32,238 nucleotides of DNA from a bacterium (GTDB lineage Bacteria > Cyanobacteriota > Vampirovibrionia > Gastranaerophilales > Gastranaerophilaceae). This document shows, one piece after another, positions 13,273 through 20,890 of the stretch. The stretch spans positions 1-32,238 of the forward strand of contig SFZC01000007.1 of the NCBI GenBank assembly GCA_004558955.1. Reading direction: 5' to 3'. Positions within the stretch are counted from its first letter, which is position 1; each line of letters starts with the position of its first letter. The translations under genes were made by a program, and so were the position numbers. The notes beneath the pieces were generated by a model. It searched no databases, was not told the DNA's origin, and worked only from the letters and a program-made list of their open reading frames with translations.

Positions 13273-14370
13273 ATGAAATATATCTATCAAAACGCAGACT
13301 GGCACAGCTTTAGATGGTGCGGAGAAAAAATTCAAAATTTATTATTAGAAATCAAAAAAGCGCAGGGTTTTTTACTGGGGAAAATGGATTCTCTAGGGTT
13401 TGATGTCAAGAACAATGCTCTATTACAGGTCTTGACTGAAAATATTATTAAATCATCTGAAATTGAAGGTCAAATTTTAGATAAACATTTGGTTCGTTCA
13501 TCTATTGCTAGACGATTAGGTATAGACATCGGTGGCGAAACACCAGTTTCAAGAGATATTGAGGGGGTTGTGGAAATGATGCTTGATGCCACTCAAAATT
13601 ATACCTCAGAGATGACCAAAGACAGACTTATAGGTTGGCATGCTGCACTTTTTCCGACAGGTTTTAGCGGAATGTACAAAATTAATGTAGGGAATTATAG
13701 AACTGATGAACTTGGTCCAATGCAAGTTATTTCTGGCTATGAGGGGAAAGAAAAAGTTCATTATGAAGCTCCATCTGCTTTAATTTTAGAAAAAGAAATG
13801 GAAGAATTCTTAAATTATATAAATACAGATAATGAATGTGATTTTTTAATAAAAGCAGGTATTGTTCATCTCTGGTTTGTAATTTTACACCCTTTTGATG
13901 ATGGTAATGGGAGAATTGCAAGAGCATTAACAGATATGATTCTTGCAAGAAGTGATGATAGCAAATTTCGTTTTTATTCAATGTCTTCACAAATACAGAA
14001 AAACAGAAAAATCTATTATGAAATTTTAGAGAAAACTCAAAAGGGCTCAATGGATATAACAAATTGGCTTGTATGGTTTTTAAAAAATCTGTTAATTGCA
14101 ATACAATCAAGTGGTGAAATCACCAATAAAGTTTTACAAAAAGCTGAATTCTGGCAAAAAAATTCGAATATAGTTTTTAACGAAAGACAAATTAAAGTAT
14201 TAAATCGGTTTATTGATAATTTTGAAGGTAATCTTACAACAACAAAGTGGGCAAAAATGTGTAATTGTTCACAAGATACTGCTACATTAGATATTAATGA
14301 TCTAATTGTAAAAAAAATACTGAAAAAAGTTGGCAAAGGGCGAGCTACGCATTATCTGTTGTGTAAATAA
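13273..14370 (+). CDS. fic: Fic-family AMP-transferase (class II, DUF4172 N-terminus)
   Basis: A 365-aa Fic protein. The catalytic motif 'HPFDDGNGRIAR' starts at H206 and has every key residue of HxFx(D/E)GNGRxxR. An N-terminal inhibitory helix motif (S/T)xxxE(G/N) is present as SSEIEG, S61-E65-G66, so this is a class II, self-inhibited enzyme. The N-terminus ('YIYQNADWHSFRW') matches DUF4172, and a C-terminal winged-helix-like part ('TTTKWAKMCNCSQDTATLDI') may bind DNA. Such enzymes attach AMP to hydroxyl groups of target proteins. ATG 13273 has GGAG and fits homologues; the longer frame to 13219 runs through the promoter. It ends 1 base before the converging AAA gene. Confidence 0.92.
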   Translation: MKYIYQNADWHSFRWCGEKIQNLLLEIKKAQGFLLGKMDSLGFDVKNNALLQVLTENIIKSSEIEGQILDKHLVRSSIARRLGIDIGGETPVSRDIEGVVEMMLDATQNYTSEMTKDRLIGWHAALFPTGFSGMYKINVGNYRTDELGPMQVISGYEGKEKVHYEAPSALILEKEMEEFLNYINTDNECDFLIKAGIVHLWFVILHPFDDGNGRIARALTDMILARSDDSKFRFYSMSSQIQKNRKIYYEILEKTQKGSMDITNWLVWFLKNLLIAIQSSGEITNKVLQKAEFWQKNSNIVFNERQIKVLNRFIDNFEGNLTTTKWAKMCNCSQDTATLDINDLIVKKILKKVGKGRATHYLLCK

Positions 14371-16431
14371 TTAAAATCCTACAACGTTTTGTAGAGCTTT
14401 AGACCTTTTGACTTTAACTTCTGCTTCAAGCATTTTGGAAAGTTCGCCTAAATCTGTTATACCCAAGAAATCAGCTTTCTTTTTCACTGTGGCGAAATCT
14501 CCTGCCGTTAGCCCTTTTATATAAATATTTGGATTTTTTATGCCAAAGAAATGGTTAAATGCTGAATTTACTTGTTCTTTAGATAAAAAGTCAAATTTAA
14601 TTTTGAATGTAAATCGTCTTAAACTGGCTTCATCAAGTGTATTCATTAAATTTGTTGTGCAAATAAATGGGTATTCGTGGACTTCCATCCAAGTCAACAT
14701 TTCGTTAACTTGTGAGATTTCCCATCTTCGAGTTGCATTGTTTCTATTTTGCAAAAATGTATCAGCTTCATCAAAAATTAACATCGCCTTTTTAGATTTT
14801 GCTTCTGAAAAAGCTTCTGCTATATTTTGCTCTGTTTCTCCAACGTATGGTGAAATCAAATCACTTGCCCGTTTAATTATTACTTCAAGTCCTAATTCTT
14901 TTGCTAAATATCTTGCATATAAACTTTTTCCTGTTCCAGGTTCACCATAAAGACAAAGTGAAAAATTTAGTTTCCCGCAAATTTTTATTTTAGCTGTCAA
15001 GTCTTTTATATCTAAATCTGAATTGACAAGATTATCATTGTATTCTTGCATTTCAAATCCTTTTTTCTTCTTTATATTTTTCTTTTTAGATACTACTTTC
15101 GCAAGGTTTTCAACGAATCCTTCAAAATCATCTTGCTTCCCATCAACTAATTTTGTTGTTTTTACTGCATTTGTAATCAATGCAGGGGGAATATCATAAT
15201 TTTTGTTTAGTTCTACCAGTTTGTCTTTGTTTATTTTAAATTTATTTTTTCGAATTACTCTTTTCCAGATGTTCAAACGAATATCATCTGTTAATTTTTC
15301 AAATTCGATTGTATAAGTCATTCTTCGTAAAAATGCCGGATCAACATTGTATATATTATTGGTTGTCCAGAAAATTGGAATTGGAGTTTCTTCAATAAGG
15401 TTATTCAAATATGCTTTTGAAGCACTGCCAAATTCAGTAAAACCTCTATTCATAACATCTTCTGCTTCGTCAAAGAGTATGCAAGATTTCCCAACTTTAG
15501 ACAAGATTACTTGTTTTGAGGCTAGATCGCTTAACCTATCTTTTCTTGTAGCTTCTTTGTCCATGAATTGTGCTGAGGTTGAGTACATATCGATTTTTGC
15601 TTTGTCAGCTATAAGCTTGGCAAATTGAGTTTTCCCTGTTCCAACTGAACCATAGAGCAAAATATTTACACCTTTTGTATTGTTTTCAATTGCAGATGTT
15701 AGAATATTTTTTGTTATATCTCGTTCTTTGGTTATATGTTTAAAATCGTTCCATTTAAGTTCCGATTTTTGATTTTTACTCAGTAATATGTTTTTTATTT
15801 GAGTTTTGGTTTTAATATCAGTGTCAGAAAAAATTTGTAAAATTTTACTGTTTAGTGCTAATTTAGCATCGTTAAATCCATGTTTTGTAAAAATACCTTT
15901 TTTAATCATTTGGTTTTTAATTTTTGCAACATTCCATTTTTTTAGTTTTAATACATATATTCCAAATGTTTCAAAATCTTCAAACTGCTTTAAACTAAAG
16001 GTTCCAATTAGTTGTATTAGTGGGTTAATTTCTTTTAGTATATAATAGAGAAGGAAGTTGTACTCGGGTTTATTCAAATTATACAAATCTGCTATCAAAT
16101 TCATTTTAGTTTTAATTGTAGAATTAGGAATCTTGACCTCTTGAAGATATGAAATTAATTCTTTTTTAATTTTATTTTTTGTGAGAGAAATTTCTCTTTG
16201 TGAGAGGTTATCGGGTCTTTTTACTGTTATTTTAGTTTTAAATTTAAAAACGAAGTTTAAATCTTCAAAAAAATTCTTGAAGTTATACTCATTTATATCT
16301 ATACCTTCCATTAAATTTAATAAATAATTGCATAACATATATTTTTCAAAAGAAGATATATCTTTTAATTCATCATATTTATTCCTTTTGGGGCTTCTGT
16401 TTAGTGTCCAGTCTAAATAATATTCGCTCAT
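14371..16431 (-). CDS. Tandem AAA+ ATPase
   Basis: A 687-aa protein with a 230-residue N-terminal helical region of no known family and two AAA modules. AAA-1 has Walker A 'GSVGTGKT' (about 260) and Walker B 'CILFDEAED' (about 317), then 'FWTTNN' and 'DPAFLRRM'. AAA-2 has 'GEPGTGKS' (about 495), 'MLIFDEADTF' (about 550), 'ICTTNL' and 'DEASLRRF'. Both have sensor-1 Asn and an arginine-finger-like Arg, so both are likely active. The layout recalls remodelling ATPases of the Cdc48/FtsH-like or Rubisco-activase-like classes, but no peptidase is attached. ATG 16431 has AAAGGAT; the frame to 16464 crosses the -10 box. It carries promoter element 6 of the island regulon, unlike its defence-gene neighbours. 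Confidence 0.85.
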   Translation of the reverse strand: MSEYYLDWTLNRSPKRNKYDELKDISSFEKYMLCNYLLNLMEGIDINEYNFKNFFEDLNFVFKFKTKITVKRPDNLSQREISLTKNKIKKELISYLQEVKIPNSTIKTKMNLIADLYNLNKPEYNFLLYYILKEINPLIQLIGTFSLKQFEDFETFGIYVLKLKKWNVAKIKNQMIKKGIFTKHGFNDAKLALNSKILQIFSDTDIKTKTQIKNILLSKNQKSELKWNDFKHITKERDITKNILTSAIENNTKGVNILLYGSVGTGKTQFAKLIADKAKIDMYSTSAQFMDKEATRKDRLSDLASKQVILSKVGKSCILFDEAEDVMNRGFTEFGSASKAYLNNLIEETPIPIFWTTNNIYNVDPAFLRRMTYTIEFEKLTDDIRLNIWKRVIRKNKFKINKDKLVELNKNYDIPPALITNAVKTTKLVDGKQDDFEGFVENLAKVVSKKKNIKKKKGFEMQEYNDNLVNSDLDIKDLTAKIKICGKLNFSLCLYGEPGTGKSLYARYLAKELGLEVIIKRASDLISPYVGETEQNIAEAFSEAKSKKAMLIFDEADTFLQNRNNATRRWEISQVNEMLTWMEVHEYPFICTTNLMNTLDEASLRRFTFKIKFDFLSKEQVNSAFNHFFGIKNPNIYIKGLTAGDFATVKKKADFLGITDLGELSKMLEAEVKVKRSKALQNVVGF

Positions 16432-16453
16432 TTGTAAATCCTTTCTTACATAC

Positions 16454-16486
16454 ATTATAAGCAAGAACTATGTCATTTACGGACAG
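16454..16486 (-). promoter_or_regulatory. Island promoter element 6 (upstream of the tandem AAA gene)
   Basis: Reading leftward: 'CTGTCCGTAA', ATGACA, 11 bases starting TA, then a perfect -10 TATAAT (16459-16454), 23 bases before ATG 16431. It is the member farthest from the others, about 6.6 kb to the right of element 5. Confidence 0.75.
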
Positions 16487-16559
16487 ATAAATCAAGCAAA
16501 TGACACAAATGTAAACAATAAAGGCATTTGATATATATAGATAATATAATATCTAACAT

Positions 16560-16588
16560 TTGACATTTATCTAAATATAGTATAATAT
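16560..16588 (+). promoter_or_regulatory. hipBA promoter and operator region
   Basis: TTGACA (16560-16565) precedes TATAAT (16581-16586, 15-base spacing) or TAATAT (16583-16588, 17-base spacing). The start codon at 16596 is so close that the transcript is leaderless or nearly so. About 33 bases upstream an imperfect copy (CATTTGATAT, then ATATAATAT) suggests a duplicated operator. TGTCATTT (16471-16478) and AAATGACA (16498-16505) form an inverted repeat in the same intergenic region. Confidence 0.5.
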
Positions 16589-16595
16589 ATTAACT

Positions 16596-16877
16596 ATGAA
16601 CAATTTTTTATTTAATCAAAAAACACCAAAAGAAATAGCTCAAATTTTGGTTGATAGAATCCAACACCGCAGAAAAAAACTCAAAATCTCACAAATACAA
16701 CTTTCCCAAAAATCAGGTGTAAGTCTTGGCTCTATTAAGCGATTTGAATCAAAAGCAGAAATATCTCTTGCTTCGCTTATTAAAATTGCAATTGCACTTG
16801 ATTTAGATAAAGATTTTGATAGTTTATTTATTCAAACTACATACAATTCTATTGACGAAATAATAAATGGAGGCTAA
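16596..16877 (+). CDS. hipB: HipB-type antitoxin (XRE HTH)
   Basis: A 93-aa helix-turn-helix protein: 'IAQILVDRIQHRRKKLKISQ', 'IQLSQKSGVSLGSIKRFE', 'ISLASLIKIAIALDL'. Position and size fit HipB, which binds HipA to neutralise it and represses the operon. ATG 16596 has no ribosome binding site and lies about 9 bases after the -10 box, so translation may be leaderless. Its last codons contain the ribosome binding site for hipA. Confidence 0.85.
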   Translation: MNNFLFNQKTPKEIAQILVDRIQHRRKKLKISQIQLSQKSGVSLGSIKRFESKAEISLASLIKIAIALDLDKDFDSLFIQTTYNSIDEIINGG

Positions 16878-16881
16878 TGAA

Positions 16882-17997
16882 GTGGAAAATTATAGATATT
16901 TGAATGTTTTATATAATGATATTTTAGTTGGGAAATTAGCTAAAACCAATGATAATTTGATTGCATTTGAATATGATGATAATTGGCTAAATAACGGATT
17001 TAGCATCTCTCCATATAGTTTGCCATTAGTAAAAAAAGTGTTTATGCCAAAGCAAGAGCCATTTGGCGGACTGTTTGGAGTTTTCAATGATAGTTTGCCT
17101 GATGGTTGGGGTAGGTTATTGGTTGACAGATTATTTTTGAATCATAAAATAAATCCACTTGAAATTGATAACCTTAATCGACTTGCTGTTGTTCAGGAAA
17201 GTGGTATGGGGGCTCTAACTTATAAGCCGGAACACCGATTTGAAATCGTAGGACAAAATTTAGATTTAGATTCATTAGCGAAAGAATGTTCAAAAATTTT
17301 AGAAACAAACAATTCTAATGAATTAGATGAATTGTTTATGCTAGGAGGTTCTTCTGGAGGAGCCAGACCAAAAATTCTTACACAAGTTAATGGTGAAGAT
17401 TGGATTATCAAATTTCCCTCTTCACAAGATCCTAAAAATATTGGAGAACAAGAATATCAATATTCTTTGTGTGCTAAAAAATGTGGAATAAACATGGCTG
17501 AAACAAAATTGTTTCCTTCAAAAATTTGTTCAGGATATTTTGGGATTAAAAGATTTGACAGAAATAATAATAGAAAAATTCACATGGTTTCAGTAAGCGG
17601 ATTGTTAGAAACAAGTCATAGATTGCCAAATCTTGATTACAATATCCTTATGAAATTAACTTTAGAATTAACAAAAAATTACCAAGATATAGAGCAACTT
17701 TATAAGCTTATGTGTTTCAATGTTTTTGCACATAATAGAGATGATCATTCAAAGAATTTTTCTTATATTTATAATGAAGCAAAAAAAGAGTGGCACTTGT
17801 CACCAGCTTATGATTTAACTTACAGTTCGTCTTTTAATGGTGAACATGCGACAACAATTGATGGAGAAGGCAAAAATCCAAATTTAGATAATATTTTGTC
17901 GGTTGCTAAAAATATAGGTTTAAAAGAAAAATTGGCAAAAGATATTGCGTCTGAAATTAAAAATAAGTGTACGAGTTTGCCAAAATATAAAAAATAA
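16882..17997 (+). CDS. hipA: HipA-type serine/threonine kinase toxin
   Basis: A 371-aa HipA-family kinase toxin. The N-terminal 'YRYLNVLYNDILVGKLAKT' and 'FGVFNDSLPDGWGRLLVDR' match the HipA N-terminal subdomain. 'LGGSSGGARPK' (154-164) is the P-loop-like motif with the autophosphorylated-Ser region. 'HNRDDHSKNFS' (from 284) holds the catalytic Asp, probably D287, and 'LSPAYDLT' binds metal. HipA toxins phosphorylate translation components such as glutamyl-tRNA synthetase and cause dormancy. I choose GTG 16882 over ATG 16867: GGAGG (16869-16873) lies 8 bases before GTG but would overlap the ATG. The gene then starts 4 bases after the hipB stop. All key residues are present. Confidence 0.9.
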   Translation: MENYRYLNVLYNDILVGKLAKTNDNLIAFEYDDNWLNNGFSISPYSLPLVKKVFMPKQEPFGGLFGVFNDSLPDGWGRLLVDRLFLNHKINPLEIDNLNRLAVVQESGMGALTYKPEHRFEIVGQNLDLDSLAKECSKILETNNSNELDELFMLGGSSGGARPKILTQVNGEDWIIKFPSSQDPKNIGEQEYQYSLCAKKCGINMAETKLFPSKICSGYFGIKRFDRNNNRKIHMVSVSGLLETSHRLPNLDYNILMKLTLELTKNYQDIEQLYKLMCFNVFAHNRDDHSKNFSYIYNEAKKEWHLSPAYDLTYSSSFNGEHATTIDGEGKNPNLDNILSVAKNIGLKEKLAKDIASEIKNKCTSLPKYKK

Positions 17998-18004
17998 ATT
18001 ATCT

Positions 18005-18544
18005 TTAATAATCTCCATTTCGTTCTTTTTGCAAATTCCAAAAACAATTTGTATAATGGTATTTGTCTCCGCTAATTACTCGAACAATATCTTTTTTAAA
18101 GTCATACCTTTCGTTAGATTTAAATAGTTTTGTATAAACTTGAAATCGTCCTTTGGTGTCTTTTGTTATAACTAGCAAATCCTCTATATTTGTATTTAGA
18201 AGTTTTTCTCTTACTTTTTCATCAAGACGATTTATCACGTTTATTTCTACTAATTTTTTGTATTGGTTAACATTTTGTTCTTTCGCAATTTTGGTAAATT
18301 CTTCAAGGTTGTATTTAGTATTTTTCCTGCTACCTTCATTTTTTAATTCAAAAAGTTGTAAGAGTGCTTTGAAAACTAAATATTCTTCTTTGTTGTAACA
18401 AGTTTTTCTTGAGTTTTCTCCATAGATGCTATGGCAGTTCAAACAACGAAATCTTCCTTTGTCATGCTTTACTGCTGCTATTTCTCCACACTTTTGACAT
18501 TTATATCTTCTTTTTCTACGTGTTTGTTTAATCTGTTTAGGCAT
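18005..18544 (-). CDS. Zinc-ribbon protein, unknown function
   Basis: A 179-aa basic protein. Its N-terminus 'RRYKCQKCGEIAAVKHDKGR', 'FRCLNCHSIYG' holds two CxxC pairs forming a zinc ribbon like those in transposases and nucleic-acid binding proteins. The rest is helical and charged and ends 'CFWNLQKERNGDY'. No transposase or nuclease motif is visible. ATG 18544 has AAAGGAT. Its promoter overlaps an 11-bp palindrome, so the gene may be autoregulated. It converges on hipA with 7 bp between the stops. Confidence 0.65.
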   Translation of the reverse strand: MPKQIKQTRRKRRYKCQKCGEIAAVKHDKGRFRCLNCHSIYGENSRKTCYNKEEYLVFKALLQLFELKNEGSRKNTKYNLEEFTKIAKEQNVNQYKKLVEINVINRLDEKVREKLLNTNIEDLLVITKDTKGRFQVYTKLFKSNERYDFKKDIVRVISGDKYHYTNCFWNLQKERNGDY

Positions 18545-18566
18545 GTTTTTAAATCCTTTTATATAT

Positions 18567-18609
18567 TTTCACCTTTTTATATAAAAGGTGAAATAAATAA
18601 TTTTGTCAA
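18567..18609 (-). promoter_or_regulatory. Promoter and palindromic operator of the zinc-ribbon gene
   Basis: TTTCACCTTTT (18567-18577) and AAAAGGTGAAA (18583-18593) form a perfect 11-bp palindrome around TATAT. Leftward TTGACA (18609-18604) lies 17-19 bases before AT-rich -10 sequence inside the palindrome, so a protein bound here would block the promoter. Confidence 0.55.
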
Positions 18610-18727
18610 GATATTATCTATAATTGACTTCAAGGCTAATTTTTGCGATTTTTTACGCTTTAGAAAGTGCTTCTTTATATTTATTTAGAAACACGAAGTG
18701 CGTGTTCATAAATTAGAGGAGGTTCAC

Positions 18728-20116
18728 ATGAACAACTCAAAAATTTTAAAATTGAATAGTGTAGCTAAAAATGTACTTAAAAATTACATTGAGGCTTCTA
18801 AAAGTAGTGAAATGGGTGTTGCTCGAGTTGAAATTATTCCAATACAAGAAATTCAACTTGTTGAAAACAATCCTAATAAGCATTCAGAAGAACACTTAGA
18901 CGATTTAGCCAGCAGTATAAACAAATATGGATTAATGGTTCCTGTACTGAAAAACAGCAAAAATCAACTCATTACTGGGGAAGGTCGGTATCGAAGTCTT
19001 TTAAAGTTAGGAAGTAGTCATATAGCATGTCTTACTATCGAAGATTTGGCTCCTGAAATTTTGAGAGCATACCGTATTGCAGACAACCAATTAACTAGAA
19101 GTTCCGAATTTGATTTTTCAAAACTTCAAACAGAATTTAAATTCTTATATGATTTTAAAATTTTTGGAACGGATGTAGGTTTTACTTCTTTGCAGGTCGA
19201 CAAAATTTACAACTATAAAATTGAAGAACCTAAAACTTCAAAGAAAAGTTCTCCTAAAGAAGAATCTTGTGATTGGATAGCAGATAAAATTCCTCAAAAA
19301 GTAAATAAAGGTGATCTGTGGCGTCTTGGAGATAACTTCCTGTATTGTGGAAACTCGTTAGAAGAAACCTCTTACAAAATCCTTATGCAGGGTGAATTAG
19401 CAAATATTGTAGTTACGGATCCTCCTTACAATGTCAAAATTTCAGGACACGTATGCGGACTTGGGAGAACCAAACACCCGGAATTTGATATGGCATCAGG
19501 AGAAATGACAGATGAAGAATTTGAAAAGAATTTTGTAACCCCATATATGCAAAATTGTATTAAAAATTCGATTGATGGCTCTCTTCATTACCATTTCATT
19601 GATTGGCGGCATTTGAAAACTTTTTTAAATGTTGGACAAAGCCTTTATAACGAGTTAAAAAATATTTGTGTATGGGTAAAGTCAAATGGCGGTGGAATGG
19701 GAAGCCTTTACAGAAGTTCACATGAAATGGTCTGTTTATTTAAACATGGTACTCAGCCTCATATAAATAACATTGAGTTAGGTAAACATGGGCGAAATAG
19801 ATGCAATGTTTGGTCATATCCAGGGGTAAGGGCAAATACGCCTGATACATTGGAGTTGTTAAAACTTCATCCGACAGTAAAACCTGTATCACTTTTGTAC
19901 GATATTTTGCTTGACACGTCTAATGTTAATGATATTGTTTTAGACTGTTTTGGTGGAAGTGGTTCAACTCTTATTGCCGCAACTAGGTGCAAACGGAGAG
20001 CAAGAATTATTGAAATAAGTCCTCATTACTGCGACATAATTTTGTGGAGATGGGAGCAAGAAACAGGTAAAAAAGCTACACTAGTAAAAAATATGGAGGA
20101 GCAAGTAAATGGCTAA
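18728..20116 (+). CDS. ParB-domain DNA methyltransferase (phage type)
   Basis: A 462-aa fusion. Residues about 33-130 are a ParB/Srx-like domain ('IPIQEIQLVENNPNKHSEEH', 'LITGEGRYRSLLKLG', 'AYRIADNQLTRSSEFD'). The rest is an N4/N6 methyltransferase with DPPYN (from D231) before the SAM motif 'DCFGGSGST' (from D406), the order of beta-class enzymes. 'HPTVKPVSLLYDILL' is also typical. It would modify adenine or cytosine at a fixed sequence; in phages this fusion commonly precedes packaging genes. ATG 18728 follows GAGGAGG; the frame to 18698 is not needed. It overlaps the DUF5681 gene by 8 bp. Confidence 0.9.
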   Translation: MNNSKILKLNSVAKNVLKNYIEASKSSEMGVARVEIIPIQEIQLVENNPNKHSEEHLDDLASSINKYGLMVPVLKNSKNQLITGEGRYRSLLKLGSSHIACLTIEDLAPEILRAYRIADNQLTRSSEFDFSKLQTEFKFLYDFKIFGTDVGFTSLQVDKIYNYKIEEPKTSKKSSPKEESCDWIADKIPQKVNKGDLWRLGDNFLYCGNSLEETSYKILMQGELANIVVTDPPYNVKISGHVCGLGRTKHPEFDMASGEMTDEEFEKNFVTPYMQNCIKNSIDGSLHYHFIDWRHLKTFLNVGQSLYNELKNICVWVKSNGGGMGSLYRSSHEMVCLFKHGTQPHINNIELGKHGRNRCNVWSYPGVRANTPDTLELLKLHPTVKPVSLLYDILLDTSNVNDIVLDCFGGSGSTLIAATRCKRRARIIEISPHYCDIILWRWEQETGKKATLVKNMEEQVNG

Positions 20117-20573
20117 TGAGAATAAAATTGGAAAATTAAAACAAGTAATGTCAAAAAATTACGAAGTTGGATATTGTAAACCTCCTGAATCTACAAGATT
20201 TCAAAAAGGACAATCTGGAAATCCCAAAGGACGTAAAAAGAAAACGATTCCAAAATCTATAAATGAAGCCCTAACTCTAGAACTGACAAATAAACATATA
20301 ATTACAAATGAGAATGGGAAACAAGAAAATGTATATTTGTTTCAAGTTCTAGCTAAACAACTAATACAGGATGCATTGAAAAGTGATAAACATTCAAGAA
20401 AGTTGCTAATGGAACTTTTAAATCAAAAAGATTTGTTATTATCCAGAAAACAATTAGAAGAAAGAGAGCCAGAAGTTGACTCTGAACATGAAAGAGAACT
20501 TAGAAATCGGTTTTTGAATGATTTAAATGAAATGTACCGAGAACTAGATAAAGAGGAAGCAAAAAAATCATAA
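20109..20573 (+). CDS. DUF5681 domain protein
   Basis: A 154-aa protein with the DUF5681 signature 'VGYCKPPESTRFQKGQSGNP', 'KGRKKK' (20-45) followed by helical, charged sequence. DUF5681 genes usually sit between a ParB-methylase and the large terminase in prophages, and a small-terminase-like role has been suggested by position. Here no terminase follows; a strong terminator does. It overlaps the methylase gene by 8 bp, with AGGAGC before ATG 20109. Confidence 0.85.
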   Translation: MANENKIGKLKQVMSKNYEVGYCKPPESTRFQKGQSGNPKGRKKKTIPKSINEALTLELTNKHIITNENGKQENVYLFQVLAKQLIQDALKSDKHSRKLLMELLNQKDLLLSRKQLEEREPEVDSEHERELRNRFLNDLNEMYRELDKEEAKKS

Positions 20574-20604
20574 TTATCTCTTGATAAACCAACTAATTGA
20601 TAAT

Positions 20605-20636
20605 AAATTCCCTGCATTTTTAAATGCAGGGAATTT
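20605..20636. terminator. Strong hairpin after the DUF5681 gene
   Basis: AAATTCCCTGCATTT (20605-20619) pairs perfectly with AAATGCAGGGAATTT (20622-20636) over 15 bp with a 2-base gap. It lies 31 bases after the DUF5681 stop and has T and A runs on both sides, so it could stop transcripts from either direction. Confidence 0.75.
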
Positions 20637-20808
20637 TGGTCAGAGCATTGAATAGACTGAAACTTAGGTTTGCAAAAATCCAATATCACATAGATTTTCC
20701 CAGAAAAATTAAAATAACAGGGAATTTGTAGTAGAGCCTTTTGCTCTCTGGACTAAAATATCCGTTTTTTAGTCGAAACTTAGAGAATAAGTGAAGATAG
20801 AATTTACA

Positions 20809-20833
20809 AAAACCGCCTCAATAGGGCGGTTTT
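20809..20833. terminator. Rho-independent terminator
   Basis: AAAACCGCC (20809-20817), loop TCAATAG, GGCGGTTTT (20825-20833) plus a T run. It is in correct form on both strands and probably ends the leftward 470-aa gene as well as reading from the left. Confidence 0.75.
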
Positions 20834-20890
20834 TAAACTGAAGAACTGAATTTTCTGGTAAAATCAACAATGTCGTATTATAATTTTGCC

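Larger units (their letters stand above)
20574..20890. other. Gene-free junction between accessory region and chromosome
   Basis: 317 bases without a convincing gene. It holds two terminator hairpins (listed separately), a third inverted repeat GACTAAAA/TTTTAGTC (about 20751-20775), AGAGC/GCTCT around CTTTT, and two copies of GAAACTTAG about 120 bases apart. Gene content and base composition change here from mobile to housekeeping. It is a candidate right edge of the element, but no att repeat or tRNA end was identified. Confidence 0.45.

Noticed and set aside
18005..18544. Zinc-ribbon protein as an IS1/IS1595-type transposase
   Set aside because: Only the CxxC pairs are similar; there is no DDE catalytic region and there are no inverted ends.
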